Assembly: GCA_021786265.1 (NCBI GenBank)
Contig: JAJYNP010000035.1
Span: 1 to 26,700, forward strand
Length of the DNA: 26,700 bases
Direction: 5' to 3'
DNA from: Chloroflexota bacterium
GTDB taxonomy: Bacteria; Chloroflexota; Limnocylindria; Limnocylindrales; CSP1-4
How positions within the stretch are numbered: the stretch's first letter is position 1; the number at the start of each line of letters is the position of its first letter. Below, one piece after another: positions 10,048-17,795 of the stretch. The translations under genes and the position numbers were made by a program. The notes under the pieces are model-generated. The model was not told where the DNA came from, searched no databases, and saw only the letters and a list, made by a program, of their open reading frames with translations.

Positions 10048-11273
10048 TGAACGATGTTGTCAGTGAACCACGTGTTGATGGCGTTCTCGCGCGAGCCCCA
10101 CAGGACAGGATCGATCGGCCTGGCCGGGACGCTCGAGAGCGCCGGGAGCTGCGACAGCGGCTGGACGCCGTCCACCACCGGCCAGTAGAGCGAGTCGCCG
10201 CTGGGATCGCCCGACTCCATCACCGATTGGCCCTGTGCCGACAGCACGAAGACGGCGAATTGCTCGGCCTCCGCGATGGCCTGCGGCGATGCCTTCGCGT
10301 CGATGCCGATCACGCTCGGGATGGGCGTGCTGGGTGAGATGAAGCCCGTCTTCAGCGAGGGGTCCTTTGCCTCGGCCCCGATCCCCGCCGAGCTCTGGAT
10401 CAGCGCGATCTTGATCTGTCCACCCTCGAGCGCGTGCAGCGTGTCGCCGTTCGTCTGGTTCACCTTGAGCCCGTTTACCTTGAGTTGCTGCAGGAACGCT
10501 TCGCCCTGGGACACCCCACCGAGGTAGTTGAAGAGGCCGGCCACGAACGGATACGTGGGGCCGGAGACGGCGGGATCGTTCATCCCAACCTGGCCCTTCC
10601 ACGTCGGTGACAGCAGGTCGTTCCAGGTCGTGGGCGGGGCCGTCACGTTCTTCGAGCTGTAGACGACGGTTCCCGCCATCGTCACACCGGTGGGCACGTA
10701 GCTCTTGTCCGTGGGGATGAGCGAGGACCCGAGCGCGTTGAAGGTCACGCTGGGCTCGTACCCCTTGACCAGGTAGTCCTGCTGGTCGAGCGAGGCGAAC
10801 GCCTCGTCTCCGTCCACCCACAGCACGTCCCACCTGGGGTTGCTCTTCTCGGCCTGCACCTTCACGAGCAGCGGGCCCGTGCTGTCGTCCACCAGCTGGA
10901 CAGGGATGCCGGTGGCGGCCTGGAACGCCTTGGTCATCGCCGAGTCGTACCCCTGCGCGGAGTACACGACGAGCGGCACGGGCGATGGGGTGGGCGTCGC
11001 GGCCGGCGCAGCGCTGGCAGCCGGGGAAGTGGCGCCCCCACCTCCGGCGGCGGTCGAGTCGATCGGGGCGATCGCGGCGACGGAGGATGGCGCAGCGGTC
11101 GGCGCCACGCTGGTCGCGGAACCGCTGCACGCGGCGAACAGCAGACCGCCTGCGGTGACGATGGCGGCGACCCGCTGCCGATGCGCACCCGCAGTCCGCC
11201 GGGGCGGGGCCGCGAGCGCGCGTCGCAGCCCGTCGATACCCGATGGTGTGCCGGCGCCATGGTGGGAAGACAC
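10044..11273 (-). CDS. ABC transporter substrate-binding lipoprotein (Fe3+/phosphonate/thiamine-type)
   Basis: A 409-residue extracytoplasmic solute-binding protein. The GTG start at 11273 was chosen because a strong GAGGAGGG lies 7 nt upstream (11281-11288); an ATG at 11345 is in frame but unnecessary. A basic N-terminus and hydrophobic stretch end in LFAAC (Cys near 49), a lipobox. An Ala/Pro/Ser/Thr-rich tether of about 65 residues follows, then the binding domain opening with VVYSAQGYDSAMTKAF. That opening matches the VYS... start of FbpA/AfuA-like and PhnS-like proteins. The adjacent tyrosine pair used by FbpA to hold iron is not obvious near the expected position, so iron is only one candidate substrate. 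It leads the three-gene import operon and would be anchored on the outer face of the membrane. Confidence 0.88.
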   Translation of the reverse strand: MSSHHGAGTPSGIDGLRRALAAPPRRTAGAHRQRVAAIVTAGGLLFAACSGSATSVAPTAAPSSVAAIAPIDSTAAGGGGATSPAASAAPAATPTPSPVPLVVYSAQGYDSAMTKAFQAATGIPVQLVDDSTGPLLVKVQAEKSNPRWDVLWVDGDEAFASLDQQDYLVKGYEPSVTFNALGSSLIPTDKSYVPTGVTMAGTVVYSSKNVTAPPTTWNDLLSPTWKGQVGMNDPAVSGPTYPFVAGLFNYLGGVSQGEAFLQQLKVNGLKVNQTNGDTLHALEGGQIKIALIQSSAGIGAEAKDPSLKTGFISPSTPIPSVIGIDAKASPQAIAEAEQFAVFVLSAQGQSVMESGDPSGDSLYWPVVDGVQPLSQLPALSSVPARPIDPVLWGSRENAINTWFTDNIVQ

Positions 11274-11280
11274 GATGGGA

Positions 11281-11288
11281 CCCTCCTC
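11281..11288 (-). promoter_or_regulatory. Strong ribosome binding site deciding the lipoprotein start
   Basis: On the minus strand this reads GAGGAGGG, 7 nt before the GTG at 11273. No comparable sequence precedes the in-frame ATG at 11345, so this site fixes the start of the substrate-binding protein. Confidence 0.8.
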
Positions 11289-11490
11289 GAACGGGACGGA
11301 TTTCAAGCGAGCAGGTCCAGTTAGCGTCGCGGTGGTAAGGGGCATGTGATGCGTGTGTGAACTTCTGATTGAAGTGAGAGGTGTTACAGGACGCCGCACG
11401 GCGGGCCGGTGCGTGAAACAGCCTCGCGGCTCGGCCCTCGAAGTGTTGCAGCCGCGGCAGGTTCCCCCGAGGATAGGCACGGTGTCGGGC

Positions 11491-11497
11491 AGGAGGA
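11491..11497 (+). promoter_or_regulatory. Ribosome binding site of the GNAT gene
   Basis: AGGAGGA lies 10 nt before the ATG at 11508. It supports this start over the in-frame codons further upstream (from 11409), whose predicted residues do not resemble a GNAT N-terminus. Confidence 0.7.
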
Positions 11498-11507
11498 CGC
11501 GGGCACG

Positions 11508-12080
11508 ATGGTTCTGGATCACGAGATCACGCTCACGGACGGCGTGGTGACGTTGCGCCCGTGGCGGCGGGACGATGCACCCGCCGTGCTCGCCGCGTGC
11601 CAGGACCCGCTGATCGCCCGCTTCCTGCCTATTCCGCAGCCGTACACCGAGGCCGATGCGCGCTCGTTCGTCGAGACCCGTCGCCGAGACTGGGAGACCG
11701 AGGACGAGCGGTCGTTTGCGATCGTCGATGCTGCGAGCGACGAACTTCTCGGCTCGATCGCGCGGCACGGACCCACCGGCCATCGAGCCACGTTCGGCTA
11801 CTGGCTGGCACCGCAGGCGCGCGGTCGCGGCGCGGCCACTCGCGCGCTCCGGCTCATCACCGACTGGACCGTTGCCACGACGCACGCCATCCGCCTCGAC
11901 CTCTACACCGATCTCGAGAACGACGCTTCCGGGCGCGTCGCCGAGCGGGTCGGCTTCGTGCGCGAGGGGGTCCGTCGGGCCTGGGATCTGGATCGGGAAG
12001 GTCGGCCCCGCGATGTGATCGTCTACGTGCGCATCGAGGCGACGACGTCGATCAGGCAGGCTCGGCTCACCGCCTGGTGA
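11508..12080 (+). CDS. GNAT-family N-acetyltransferase (RimJ/RimL type)
   Basis: A 190-residue protein with the fold signature of RimJ/RimL-like acetyltransferases: an opening strand VVTLRPWRRDDA (about 13-24), strand YWLAPQARGRGAATRAL (about 98-114) carrying the acetyl-CoA pyrophosphate loop QARGRGAA, and a C-terminal block DLENDASGRVAERVGFVREG (about 135-154) with the usual Asn and the GF motif. It transfers an acetyl group from acetyl-CoA to an amine. The family includes ribosomal-protein N-terminal acetylases as well as antibiotic- and metabolite-modifying enzymes, so the substrate is unknown. It diverges from the ABC importer across 234 bp. No neighbour explains its role. Confidence 0.85.
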   Translation: MVLDHEITLTDGVVTLRPWRRDDAPAVLAACQDPLIARFLPIPQPYTEADARSFVETRRRDWETEDERSFAIVDAASDELLGSIARHGPTGHRATFGYWLAPQARGRGAATRALRLITDWTVATTHAIRLDLYTDLENDASGRVAERVGFVREGVRRAWDLDREGRPRDVIVYVRIEATTSIRQARLTAW

Positions 12081-12268
12081 GCAGATAGGCGCCCAGGGCC
12101 ACACAGAAGGTGCCCCTCCCCTGGTCGTCGTGCGAGTCAAGCACGCGACACGCCTCGGCTATGGCCCGGCAACGATCACGACCCACGCATGCCCAGCACG
12201 GGCCATCGACAGGAGCGCCAGGGCTCGAGCAATCCGCGACGGCCGAGTCCCCGGCTATGCTCTCGGTC

Positions 12269-12276
12269 AAGGAGGT
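12269..12276 (+). promoter_or_regulatory. Strong ribosome binding site of the CMD-family gene
   Basis: AAGGAGGT, essentially the full anti-Shine-Dalgarno complement, lies 7 nt before the ATG at 12284. It settles that start against ATG codons further upstream in the same frame, such as the one at 12257. Confidence 0.8.
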
Positions 12277-12283
12277 GCGACGC

Positions 12284-12880
12284 ATGGCCCGGGTTCGGTA
12301 CGTCGATCCGCCGCCCCCGGGTGCCCCCGACCCGGATGGGCTGCGGGCGCTGTACGGGGAGATCGCCACCGCGCGGGGCTCGGTGCTGGACCTGCACCGG
12401 GCGCTTGCCGGGGCCCCGCACGCTCTGCGCGCGTACTTCCGCCTCTCCCGCTACATCCGCGACGAATCGTCACTCGACCCGCGGCTTCGGGAGCTGGCCA
12501 TCGTCGCGACGGGGCACGCCCTTGACGTGCCGTACGAACTCCTCCACCACGTTCCTGCCGCGCGCCGGGCAGGCATCACCGGGGAACAGCTGGCGGCCAT
12601 TCCGGGCTGGCGGACGGCCCCGGCCGGCGTGTTCGACGCGGTCGAGCGTGCCGTCCTCGCCTACGTCGACGAGGTTGCCCGCACGCGCACGGCGGCGCCG
12701 GAGACGCTCGCGGTGCTCCAGCACCACCTCTCGTCCGCCCAGCTCATCGACCTCGTCCTGACCGTCGCGTTCTATCACCTGGTCGCGGCGGTCATCCTGC
12801 CGCTGGGGATCGACCCGGAGACCGTCAGTCCGCGAACAGCGGCACGTCGAACTCGAGCTCGGCGCCCCAGCGGTACATGA
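12284..12880 (+). CDS. Carboxymuconolactone decarboxylase (CMD)-family protein
   Basis: A 198-residue, mostly helical protein of the CMD/AhpD superfamily. The segment SLDPRLRELAIVATGHAL followed by DVPYELLHHVPAARRAGIT (about 63-100) matches the core helix pair of the family, and a second CMD-like block lies around 115-175 (ERAVLAYVDEVART, then LIDLVLTVAFYHLVAAVI). The CxxC pair of AhpD-type peroxidases is absent: the position reads VPYELLHH. A thiol-peroxidase role is therefore unlikely, and a carboxymuconolactone-decarboxylase-like or non-catalytic role is possible. The start is fixed by a very good Shine-Dalgarno sequence. The last 18 codons overlap the 3' end of the opposing gene at 12825-13154 and encode an Arg-rich tail that does not look like conserved family sequence. 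Confidence 0.82.
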   Translation: MARVRYVDPPPPGAPDPDGLRALYGEIATARGSVLDLHRALAGAPHALRAYFRLSRYIRDESSLDPRLRELAIVATGHALDVPYELLHHVPAARRAGITGEQLAAIPGWRTAPAGVFDAVERAVLAYVDEVARTRTAAPETLAVLQHHLSSAQLIDLVLTVAFYHLVAAVILPLGIDPETVSPRTAARRTRARRPSGT

Positions 12881-13154
12881 CGTACAGGGCCGGACCTTCG
12901 TGCTCCTCGGCCACCACCACGCTCAGGGATGCATCGTCGGGATGTGCGCTGATGCTGACATCCGCGAGCAGGCGCTTGCGGAGCAGCTCGCGTCCGGCGC
13001 CCAGGGCGGCCGCCCGGGTGGGGAACAGGCTGCGGATGTGTCGTGCGCCCGGGTGCTCCGAGCCGTCAGCGAGTCCCGAACCGTCCAGGCGCTCGTCCGC
13101 GCGCGGGTCCAGCGTGGTCAGGGTGGCGTCCGGCAACGATTCGGCCTCCCGCAT
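12825..13154 (-). CDS. Small hypothetical protein
   Basis: A 109-residue product I do not recognise. The second half looks like a real alpha/beta domain: ARHIRSLFPTRAAALGAGRE, then a strand-like DVSISAHPDD, SLSVVVAEEHEGPALYVMY and ELEFDVPLF at the end. The first 35 residues are acidic and variable. The ATG at 13154 is the first sensible start; no strong ribosome binding site precedes it, and the frame stays open to 13331. Its 3' end overlaps the CMD-family gene by 56 bp in tail-to-tail orientation. It could be co-transcribed with menA, which ends 268 bp upstream on the same strand, although that gap argues for its own promoter. Confidence 0.55.
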   Translation of the reverse strand: MREAESLPDATLTTLDPRADERLDGSGLADGSEHPGARHIRSLFPTRAAALGAGRELLRKRLLADVSISAHPDDASLSVVVAEEHEGPALYVMYRWGAELEFDVPLFAD

Positions 13155-13422
13155 CGGTCGATTCGAGGGATCGGGGGTGGCCTCCTCCGGTCCACCCCCG
13201 CGTGGCACAGGCTGCCAGACGCGGGGCGGGCTCGCCGGGGCGAGTGCCCGAGCCGCGCGACGCCTGGGACCTGGTCGCCCCGGTCCAGCGCGCCACGAAC
13301 AGCCTAGGGGCGGCGCCCGGCGATCCGACACGTCCGGACGGCAGTAGCCGCCCTACTCGATCGGGTGGGTCGGCCGTCACGGGACGGCGGCGACCAGGGC
13401 CGCGTCGTTCCCCGAGCGTGCG

Positions 13423-14331
13423 TCACTTCGAGAGGGCGAGGCCCGCGGCGAAGAGCAGCGAGAAGCCCAGCGTGAGCCGAGCGGTATCCCGGAGCACCGG
13501 GTTGAGCCGGCGCGGATCGCCCTCGGCGCGCACGACCCGCACGAGCGGGACCGCGAGAGGCGCCGTCGCGAGGGGCAGCAACAGGGTGGCCCGCCCCCCG
13601 ACGAGGGCGGCGAGGATCGGCACCAGGCATGCGCCGATCACCAGACCGACGTACTCGAGCCTTGTCGCCGCCGGCCCGAGCACGACCGCCACCGTGCGCT
13701 TGCCGGCGACACGATCGGAATCGACATCGCGAAGGTTGTTGACCACCAGGATCGCCGTGATGAGCGCCCCCACGGGCAGCGCCGCGACCAGGAAGAGCGG
13801 CTCGATGCGACCGGCCTGGAGAAACGCGGTGCCGGTCACCGCCACCGGCCCGAAGAACAGGAACACGAAGGGCTCGCCGAGCGCGTGGTACCCGTACGGC
13901 CAGGGCCCGCCGGTGTAGGCGAGCAGGGCGATCATCGCGAGGACGCCCACGATCAGGATTGCCGGCCCGCCGATGACCGCAAGGGCAAGGCCGGCCATCC
14001 CCGCTGCTCCCAGCACCACGCCGATCGCGATCTCGAGCTGGCGCGCGGTCACGAGCCCTGCGGCTGCCACGCGCAGCGGTCCTGCCCGGTCCGGCTGGTC
14101 GGCGCCCCGGCGGAAGTCGGAGAGGTCATTGGCGAGGTTCGCCGCGACCTGCAGCAGGAGTGCCACCGCGAGACAGAGGAGGGCGGCGTCGATCCGGAAC
14201 GGAGCGCCGACTGCCAGCGCAGCCCCCAGGCCGACCACCACGCCGCTCGTCGCGGCCGGCAGGGTCGCCGGCCGGATGGCCCGGAGCCACACCCTCGCGG
14301 ATGCTCCATCGTTCGCCCGTGCTCGCACCAT
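13423..14331 (-). CDS. menA: 1,4-dihydroxy-2-naphthoate polyprenyltransferase (MenA-like, UbiA superfamily)
   Basis: A 302-residue membrane prenyltransferase with about eight or nine hydrophobic helices. The first Asp-rich site is NLANDLSDFRRGADQPDRAGP (65-85) and the second is NNLRDVDSDRVAGKRT (198-213). Both match MenA more closely than UbiA, including the RxGP-like end of the first motif and the GKRT after the second. It would join a polyprenyl diphosphate to 1,4-dihydroxy-2-naphthoate in the membrane, giving demethylmenaquinone. The ATG at 14331 starts a normal-length protein. It diverges from tldD across 76 bp. No other menaquinone gene is in the window, but a flavodoxin resembling menaquinone-linked HemG lies at 17265. 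Confidence 0.88.
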   Translation of the reverse strand: MVRARANDGASARVWLRAIRPATLPAATSGVVVGLGAALAVGAPFRIDAALLCLAVALLLQVAANLANDLSDFRRGADQPDRAGPLRVAAAGLVTARQLEIAIGVVLGAAGMAGLALAVIGGPAILIVGVLAMIALLAYTGGPWPYGYHALGEPFVFLFFGPVAVTGTAFLQAGRIEPLFLVAALPVGALITAILVVNNLRDVDSDRVAGKRTVAVVLGPAATRLEYVGLVIGACLVPILAALVGGRATLLLPLATAPLAVPLVRVVRAEGDPRRLNPVLRDTARLTLGFSLLFAAGLALSK

Positions 14332-14350
14332 CCCACGACTCTACGCCACC

Positions 14351-14379
14351 GTTCGCGAACCCGGCGAACCTCGCGTTCG
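14351..14379. promoter_or_regulatory. Cluster of GTTCG/CGAAC inverted repeats between menA and tldD
   Basis: A perfect 10-bp palindrome GTTCGCGAAC at 14351-14360 is followed by CGAAC-CTCGC-GTTCG at 14365-14379. Four copies of the same half-site therefore lie in the 76-bp divergent gap. The second dyad resembles the Gram-positive LexA box (CGAAC-N4-GTTCG) but has a 5-bp spacer. It could be an operator for either gene. Binding is inference only. Confidence 0.4.
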
Positions 14380-14407
14380 ACGACGCGGATCGCCCCCGCC
14401 ACGTACG

Positions 14408-15856
14408 ATGCACCACATGTACGACCTGGTGACCGCGGCCGTCGAGGCCGCCCTTGCGGCGGGCGCGCGGTACGCCGACGCGCGCGCCATGGAGACGCGG
14501 ACCGAGTCGATGACCGCACGCAACGGCGTGGTGGAGGCGCTGGACCGCCGGGAACATGCCGGCATCGGCGTGCGTGCCCTGATCGGCTCCTCCTGGGGTT
14601 TCTTCGCCATCCCGGAGCTGAGCGCCGCGGCCGCCCGCCGGGCGGGGGCGCGTGCTGCGGCCGTGGCCCGAGCCTCGCACCTGGTCCCCGGCGCCGGCCT
14701 CGACCTGGCCCCGCAGCCGCCGGTGCGTGGCTCGTGGACCAGCGAATGCCTGGAGGACCCGTGGAGCGTCCCGCTCGCCGAGAAGGGCGACCTCCTGGAG
14801 GGTGTGACGCGCACGATGCTCGATCACGGCGCCGACCTCGCGGAGGCAAGCCACCGCGTCTGGGACACGCGCAAGTGGCTGGCCACCAGCGAAGGCCACC
14901 GCGTGGACCAGCACATCATCGAGTGCGGTGCCGCCATGAGCGCAACCGCGGTAGGCGAGCGGGAGACGCAACGCCGCTCCTACCCTGGCATCCGCGGGCA
15001 GTACGGGACGCGCGGCTGGGAGCTGGTGCGCGAGCTCGACCTGCCCACCAACGCCCCGCGGATCGCGGAAGAAGCTCGCGCGCTGCTGTCCGCACCAGCG
15101 TGCCCCTCCCTCGACGCCACCGATCTGATCCTCGGCAGCGAGCAGATGGCGCTCCAGATCCACGAGTCGGTGGGCCACGCCGTCGAGCTGGACCGGATCC
15201 TGGGCTGGGAGGCCGCCTTTGCGGGGACATCCTGGCTCGACCTGCGGCAGCTGGGCTCGCTGCGCTTCGGGTCGGACCTCATGACCATCACCGCCGACGC
15301 CACGCTGCCCGGCGCGCTGGGCAGCTTCGGCTACGACGACGAGGGGACGCCGGCGCACCCGGTCGACATCGTGCGCAACGGCACCTGGGTCGGCGTGCTC
15401 TCCGGGCGCGACTCGGCGGCGCTCGCCGGCATCTCGTCCGGCGGGGCGGTCCGCGCGGACGGGTTCAACCGGATACCCATGGTCCGCATGACGAACGTCG
15501 GGTTGCTGCCCGGCCCGCACAGCCTGGAGGAGATGATCGCCGCGACCGACGACGGGGTCATGATGGACACCAACCGCTCGTGGTCGATCGACGACAAGCG
15601 GCTGAACTTCCAGTTCGGCTGCGAGATCGGCTGGGAGATCCGGGGCGGGAAGCAGGGACGGATGCTCCGCAACCCGACCTACACCGGCATCAGCCCGCGC
15701 TTCTGGGGATCGATGGACATGCTGGGCAACCGGTCCGAGTGGACGTTCTGGGGGACGCCGAACTGCGGCAAGGGCGAGCCTGCCCAGGTGGGCCACACGG
15801 GGCATCCGGCCGTGCCGGCGCGGTTCCGGGGCGTGCGGGTGGGGGTGCGGGGATGA
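14408..15856 (+). CDS. tldD: Metalloprotease TldD
   Basis: A 482-residue protein of the TldD/PmbA family. The zinc site HESVGH (His252, Glu253, His257) is the HExxxH motif of active TldD, and a Cys near 453 in NCGKGEP matches the third metal ligand of E. coli TldD. Other family landmarks are DIVRNGTWVGVLSGRDSA and RMTNVGLLPG. With TldE it forms a heterodimeric protease that trims unfolded peptides entering its cavity; in E. coli it matures microcin B17 and degrades CcdA. The ATG at 14408 gives the family length, and a second ATG at 14417 is also possible. Its stop overlaps the tldE start (ATGA). No RiPP precursor or toxin-antitoxin pair is visible nearby, so its substrate here is unknown. Confidence 0.93.
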   Translation: MHHMYDLVTAAVEAALAAGARYADARAMETRTESMTARNGVVEALDRREHAGIGVRALIGSSWGFFAIPELSAAAARRAGARAAAVARASHLVPGAGLDLAPQPPVRGSWTSECLEDPWSVPLAEKGDLLEGVTRTMLDHGADLAEASHRVWDTRKWLATSEGHRVDQHIIECGAAMSATAVGERETQRRSYPGIRGQYGTRGWELVRELDLPTNAPRIAEEARALLSAPACPSLDATDLILGSEQMALQIHESVGHAVELDRILGWEAAFAGTSWLDLRQLGSLRFGSDLMTITADATLPGALGSFGYDDEGTPAHPVDIVRNGTWVGVLSGRDSAALAGISSGGAVRADGFNRIPMVRMTNVGLLPGPHSLEEMIAATDDGVMMDTNRSWSIDDKRLNFQFGCEIGWEIRGGKQGRMLRNPTYTGISPRFWGSMDMLGNRSEWTFWGTPNCGKGEPAQVGHTGHPAVPARFRGVRVGVRG

Positions 15857-17259
15857 CGGACGTGCAACGCGACGGGGGCGTCCACCCCACGGGCACCGAC
15901 CGGTCCGGCGCCCCCGCCCCGGCCGCCGACCTGCTCGTCATCGCCGACCAGGTGCTCGACCTCGTGCGGGCGAGGGCCACCGGTGCCGAGATCGAGGTCA
16001 CGATCCGCCACGGGGACGAGGCGCTGACGCGCTTCGCGAACGGCTTCATCCACCAGAATGCCGCCGAGGAGACACGCCGGGTGCTGCTGCGCGTCGCGCT
16101 CGACGGGCGATCGGCCGGATCGAGCACGGACCGGTTCGACCGCGAGGCGCTGGCGCGCCTGGCGGACGAGGTCCTGGAAGTGGCTCGCAGCCGTCCGGAG
16201 GATCCCGACTGGCCCGGGCTCGCGGGGCCGGCCCCGGCAGCCGGCGTGGAGCACTGGGACGATTCGACCGCCTGGGCCCCGCCGGACGAACGGGCGCGCC
16301 ACGTGCGGGGGTTCGTCGACGCGGCCGGCGGCCTGGAGACGGCGGGCTCCTGCCTCACCGCCGCGGCGATGGCGGTCTTCGCGAACAGCGCGGGGCAGCG
16401 CCTGGCGGGTCGCACGACCGTGGCGGGCCTCTCCGGGATCGCCCGGACGGCCACGTCCGACGGCAGCGCGCGGGAGGCCTCGGTGCGACTCGCGGCGCTC
16501 GACGGTGGCGCGCTCGGCAGGCGTGCGGCGGGGAAGGCGCGCGACGCCGCGGACCCGACCGACCTGGAGCCCGGCCGGTACGAGGTGGTGCTCGAGCCGC
16601 AGTGCGTGGCGAACATGCTGGAGTTCCTGTTCCTGCACGGGTTCAACGGCCGCGCGGTGGAGGAAGGCCGCTCGTTCGTCCGCCTCGGCGAGGCGCAGTT
16701 CGACCGGTCCATCACGCTCCTCGACGACGCCACGGACCCGGGCCAGGTGGGGGTGGCCTTCGACGCGGAGGGCACGCCGAAGCGGCGCGTCGAGGTCGTC
16801 CGGGCCGGGGTCACCAGCGGGATCCTGCACACGCGCCGCACGGCGAAGAAGGCCGGAGCGCGGAGCACCGGCCACGCGACCGAGGGCGCCGGGCAGTGGG
16901 GCGCGGTGCCGGCGAACGTGGTGCTCGCCGCCGGCGATCGTCCGGCGGCCGAGCTGGTCGCCGGCATGGAGCGCGGCCTGCTGGTCACCGACTTCTGGTA
17001 CACCCGCATCCTCGACCCCCGGACCCAGGTGGTGACCGGCCTGACGCGCAACGGGGTCTGGCTGGTGGAGGGAGGCCGGATCGTGCGACCGGTCCGCAAC
17101 CTGCGGTTCACGCAGTCGTTCCACGAGGCGCTGGGGCCGGGAGCCGTGCGCGCGGTGGGCTCCGAGCGGACGCTCATCCTCGACGGCCTGGAGGCCGCCT
17201 ACCTGGTGCCCGGCCTGCACCTGGCGTCGTGGAACTTCACCGGGGGGGCGCGAGGCTGA
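15853..17259 (+). CDS. tldE: TldE/PmbA, non-catalytic partner of TldD
   Basis: A 468-residue TldE/PmbA homologue. It has the family pattern in the N-terminal half (VTIRHGDEALTRFANGFIHQN) and in the C-terminal barrel (EVVLEPQCVANMLEFLFLHG, ITLLDD, GTPKRRVEVVRAGV, LVTDFWYTRILDPRTQVVTG). As in other TldE proteins, the HExxxH zinc motif is absent; TldE shapes the sealed proteolytic chamber with TldD. The ATG overlaps the tldD stop by 4 bp, which suits 1:1 production of the heterodimer. The N-terminus has about 25 extra polar residues before the conserved region. Only about 5 bp separates its stop from the flavodoxin-like gene. Confidence 0.93.
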   Translation: MTDVQRDGGVHPTGTDRSGAPAPAADLLVIADQVLDLVRARATGAEIEVTIRHGDEALTRFANGFIHQNAAEETRRVLLRVALDGRSAGSSTDRFDREALARLADEVLEVARSRPEDPDWPGLAGPAPAAGVEHWDDSTAWAPPDERARHVRGFVDAAGGLETAGSCLTAAAMAVFANSAGQRLAGRTTVAGLSGIARTATSDGSAREASVRLAALDGGALGRRAAGKARDAADPTDLEPGRYEVVLEPQCVANMLEFLFLHGFNGRAVEEGRSFVRLGEAQFDRSITLLDDATDPGQVGVAFDAEGTPKRRVEVVRAGVTSGILHTRRTAKKAGARSTGHATEGAGQWGAVPANVVLAAGDRPAAELVAGMERGLLVTDFWYTRILDPRTQVVTGLTRNGVWLVEGGRIVRPVRNLRFTQSFHEALGPGAVRAVGSERTLILDGLEAAYLVPGLHLASWNFTGGARG

Positions 17260-17264
17260 GCCTG

Positions 17265-17777
17265 ATGGACCCTGCCCCGGATCGAGTCCTGGTGACCTAC
17301 GCGAGCCAGGGCGGCTCGACCGCCCAGATCGCCCAGGCGATCGGCATCGCGCTCCTCGAGTCCGGCTGCGACATCGACGTTCGACCGGCCCGGCAGGTCG
17401 AACGCTTGACGGGATTCACGTGCGTGATCGTGGGCAGCGCGCTCTACCACGGGGCATGGCTGCCCGAGGCGTTCAAGTTCCTCCAGCACCATCGCGCCGA
17501 GCTGACCAGGCTGCCGGTGTGGCTGTTCGACAGCGGCCCCTTGGATCGGTCGGCGGAGGACAGGATGCTGCCCCTGCCGAGGGGCGTCGCCACCCTCACC
17601 CGCTCGATCGGGATCCGCGGGCACATGACGTTCGGCGGTCGGCTGGGCCGCACCGACCTGACGGTTGCCGAGCGGCTGCTGGTGATGGAGGGTCGCGGCG
17701 GCGATTACCGCAACTTCCCCGATATCCGCGCCTGGGCCCAGCAGATCGCGAGCGAGCTGGCGGCCGCGCGAACCTGA
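17265..17777 (+). CDS. Flavodoxin-family protein, HemG-like
   Basis: A 170-residue flavodoxin-fold protein. The first strand and FMN-phosphate loop read VLVTYASQGGSTAQIAQAIG (about 8-27), followed by VIVGSALYHGAWLPEAFKFL (about 52-71). The Y-H-G-x-W-x-P pattern is typical of the flavodoxin_5 group, which includes menaquinone-dependent protoporphyrinogen IX dehydrogenase (HemG). A haem-biosynthetic role is possible, and the nearby menA is compatible with that, but the group also contains general flavodoxins. The ATG at 17265 lies just after the tldE stop, and the whole tldD-tldE-flavodoxin set is probably one transcript. It ends 18 bp before the convergent yajQ. Confidence 0.75.
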   Translation: MDPAPDRVLVTYASQGGSTAQIAQAIGIALLESGCDIDVRPARQVERLTGFTCVIVGSALYHGAWLPEAFKFLQHHRAELTRLPVWLFDSGPLDRSAEDRMLPLPRGVATLTRSIGIRGHMTFGGRLGRTDLTVAERLLVMEGRGGDYRNFPDIRAWAQQIASELAAART

Positions 17778-17778
17778 G

Positions 17779-17794
17779 CGGCGGCTGCCCGCCG
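17779..17794. terminator. Possible bidirectional hairpin between the convergent flavodoxin and yajQ genes
   Basis: CGGCGG (17779-17784) pairs with CCGCCG (17789-17794) around a CTGC loop, exactly in the 18-bp gap between two converging stop codons. There is no T-tract on either side, so intrinsic termination is uncertain. In DNA this GC-rich, a 6-bp stem can arise by chance. Confidence 0.3.
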
Positions 17795-17795
17795 G

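Noticed and set aside
11343..11440. Repeated GTGTTACAG/GTGTTGCAG-like words and a short ACTTC-N5-GAAGT dyad in the importer/GNAT gap
   Set aside because: Matches are short and imperfect, and do not form a recognised operator (no Fur or CRP consensus). Likely chance in a 234-bp gap.
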